From Burkholderiaceae bacterium (GTDB lineage Bacteria > Pseudomonadota > Gammaproteobacteria > Burkholderiales > Burkholderiaceae_D), in the NCBI GenBank assembly GCA_018261755.1, contig JAGTRJ010000021.1:1-57861 (forward strand): 57,861 nucleotides of DNA, given 5' to 3'. This document shows positions 56,373 to 57,861 of the stretch, piece by piece. Each line of letters starts with the position of its first letter. The stretch's first letter is position 1. The notes under the pieces are model-generated. The model did not search any database. It was given only the letters and a program-made list of their open reading frames with translations, and was not told the DNA's origin. Position numbers and translations under genes: made by a program.

Positions 56373-57821
56373 TTACAGGCTGTCGCCGAAATCCGCCTTG
56401 AACTTCGCCACCAGTTTCTCGTGCCAGCCAGTGGTGCCTTCGAGCTTGCCGAAGAAGAAGCGCAGCATTTTCGGTTCTTCAACGAACTTCAGGCCGCCGA
56501 TCAGTTCCCTGTTCTGGTACAACCAGATGATGCGGTCAACCACGAATTTCATTTGCGACAGCGTGAACACGCGCCGCGGCGCGGCCAGGCGCAGCAATTC
56601 CATGTTGGCGTAGGTTTCGTTGCCGTCGGCATCGCGCTGCTCCGAGATCGAGCCGCGCTCCATGCCGCGGATGCCGCCAACCAGATACAGCGCGGCTGCC
56701 AGCGCACCAGCCGGGTACTCGGTTTGCGGCAGGTGCGATACGAACGCGCCGGCGTTGATGTGCGCGCCCAGGCCGCCGGCCGGGGTGATCACCGGCACGC
56801 CGGCCTTGTGCAGTTCGTTCACCACGAATTCGATGAACTGCGGACCCTGGTTGATCATGTTCTCGTCCATCGTTTCATCCAGGCCGACCGTCATCGCCTC
56901 GATTTCGCGCACCGACATGCCGCCGTAGGTCAGGAAGCCTTCATACAGCGTGACCAGTTCGCGCATCTTCATGTAATCGTCCTGAGTGCGGGAGCAGATG
57001 CCACCGCCACGGGCGCAGCCGAGCTTGCGTGCGGAGAAATAGATGATGTCGCACAGGTCGCTGATTTCGCGCGTGATTTCGCGGATGCTCTTGTTCTTGC
57101 ATGCATCTTCGCGCGTCTTGATGAAGTGCAGGTTGTCCGCCAGCAGGCTGGCATCAAATACCAGCTTGAGGCCGTTTTTCTTGCAGATGCCGCTGACTTC
57201 GCGCAGGTTCGCCAGCGAATGCGGCTGGCCGCCAATCAGGTTGGTGCCGGTTTCAACCCGCACATAGGCGATTTTCGATGCGCCAACGCGGTCGATCAGG
57301 CCTTGCAGCGCGGCCGTATCCATATTGCCCTTGAACGGATTGTCGCTGTTGAACTTCAGCCCTTCCTCGGTGATGTATTCCTCGACCGTGCCGCCATTCA
57401 GCACGATGTGCGCCTTGGTGGTGGTGAAGTGGTAGTTCATCGGCACGTACGAACCCGGCGTGACGTAAACTTTCGAAATGATGTTTTCCGCCGCGCGCCC
57501 CTGGTGCACCGGCAGGAAGTATTTCATGCCAAAGATTTCTTCGATTTTGTTTTCCAGCCGGGTGAACGATTCGGAGCCGGCATAGCTGTCGTCCGCAACC
57601 ATCATTGCTGCCAGCTGCTGATCGCTCATCGCATTCACGCCGCTGTCGGTCAGCATGTCGAGGAAAATATCGCGGTTTTTCAGCAGGAAGGTGTTGTTGC
57701 CGGCTTCCTTGATCGCTTGCAGACGGCGATCGATCGGTACAAGATCCAGCTTCTGGATGATGCGTACCTTGTGCATTTCGAGGGGAACGTTCTCCCCGGA
57801 GTAAAATTTAACTTTGGACAT
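56373..57821 (-). CDS. Tryptophanase/tyrosine phenol-lyase family β-eliminating lyase
   Basis: PLP enzyme of fold type I, 482 residues. The opening LDLVPIDRRLQAIKEAGNNTFLL and LTDSGVNAMSDQQLAAMM match tryptophanase and tyrosine phenol-lyase closely. The cofactor motifs HQGRAAEN, VFDAS (the pyridine Asp) and late ELLRLAAPRRVFT are kept. The Schiff-base Lys266 lies in YFSARKLGCARGGG, where both classic enzymes have Lys-Lys-Asp; here it reads Arg-Lys-Leu. Substrate is therefore uncertain. The reaction class would be α,β-elimination releasing ammonia and pyruvate. The start at 57821 is in a leader that continues beyond the window. Confidence 0.88.
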   Translation of the reverse strand: MSKVKFYSGENVPLEMHKVRIIQKLDLVPIDRRLQAIKEAGNNTFLLKNRDIFLDMLTDSGVNAMSDQQLAAMMVADDSYAGSESFTRLENKIEEIFGMKYFLPVHQGRAAENIISKVYVTPGSYVPMNYHFTTTKAHIVLNGGTVEEYITEEGLKFNSDNPFKGNMDTAALQGLIDRVGASKIAYVRVETGTNLIGGQPHSLANLREVSGICKKNGLKLVFDASLLADNLHFIKTREDACKNKSIREITREISDLCDIIYFSARKLGCARGGGICSRTQDDYMKMRELVTLYEGFLTYGGMSVREIEAMTVGLDETMDENMINQGPQFIEFVVNELHKAGVPVITPAGGLGAHINAGAFVSHLPQTEYPAGALAAALYLVGGIRGMERGSISEQRDADGNETYANMELLRLAAPRRVFTLSQMKFVVDRIIWLYQNRELIGGLKFVEEPKMLRFFFGKLEGTTGWHEKLVAKFKADFGDSL

Positions 57822-57861
57822 GAAAATCTTCCGTGAAGGGTGGTTGCGGATACAAACTGCC

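Noticed and set aside
56421-57836. 471-residue plus-strand frame opposite the lyase
   Set aside because: Shadow of the conserved PLP enzyme; no ribosome site or domain.

Overview
The window looks like a chromosomal segment of a betaproteobacterium of the order Burkholderiales, most likely Oxalobacteraceae. That placement is an inference from gene order and protein style: pilMNOPQ-aroK-aroB-dgt, rpoN-lptB-lptA-lptC-kdsC-kdsD, pstSCAB-phoU-phoB-phoR, and dnaE with an envelope cluster. The host sequence is moderately GC-rich. Most of it is core metabolism and envelope biology.

Layout. 1-483: 5' end of a class A penicillin-binding protein gene (minus). 792-6074: type IV pilus operon pilMNOPQ, in which pilQ is broken by a small internal deletion. 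6112-7644: a large Ig-like lipoprotein inserted before aroK-aroB-dgt (7704-10528). 10720-16126 (minus): hpf, rpoN and the lptBAC-kdsCD lipopolysaccharide operon. 16225-18204: a KefB/C-type antiporter. 18435-21773 (minus): a giant DUF748/AsmA-like protein. 22014-28731: a Pho box and the complete phosphate regulon pstSCAB-phoU-phoBR. 28836-29417: a lipoprotein. 29643-36782 (minus): a basic amino-acid decarboxylase, folA, a pseudouridine synthase, glnD and map.

37003-41272: tRNA-Ser(CGA) with a 4.2-kb integrative element in its anticodon loop. The element is bounded by a perfect 67-bp direct repeat. It carries a frameshifted tyrosine integrase, an unknown HTH-like protein, and a strikingly AT-rich two-gene cargo: an OLD/RecF-like ATPase followed 1 bp later by a PIN-like nuclease. 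This is the best candidate here for an anti-phage or abortive-infection module.

41403-43171 (minus): an isolated homoaconitase/LeuCD-type hydro-lyase pair. 43245-45618: divergent msrA and an RhlE-like helicase. 45882-56167: dnaE, an O-antigen-ligase-like protein, msbA, two tandem GT9 glycosyltransferases, rnhB and a TrmH-family methyltransferase. 56373-57821 (minus): a divergent tryptophanase/tyrosine phenol-lyase homologue.

The most unusual signal is not a gene. Five intergenic copies of a ~95-120-bp element (10532, 18253, 29467, 45630, 56156) lie just 3' of plus-strand genes, all in the same orientation. They share ordered short hairpins with compensatory changes, an A-rich linker and an invariant ATACCCC end. 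They look like a dispersed structured RNA or 3'-UTR family that I cannot match to anything I know. One copy supplies the last three codons and the stop of the methyltransferase gene.
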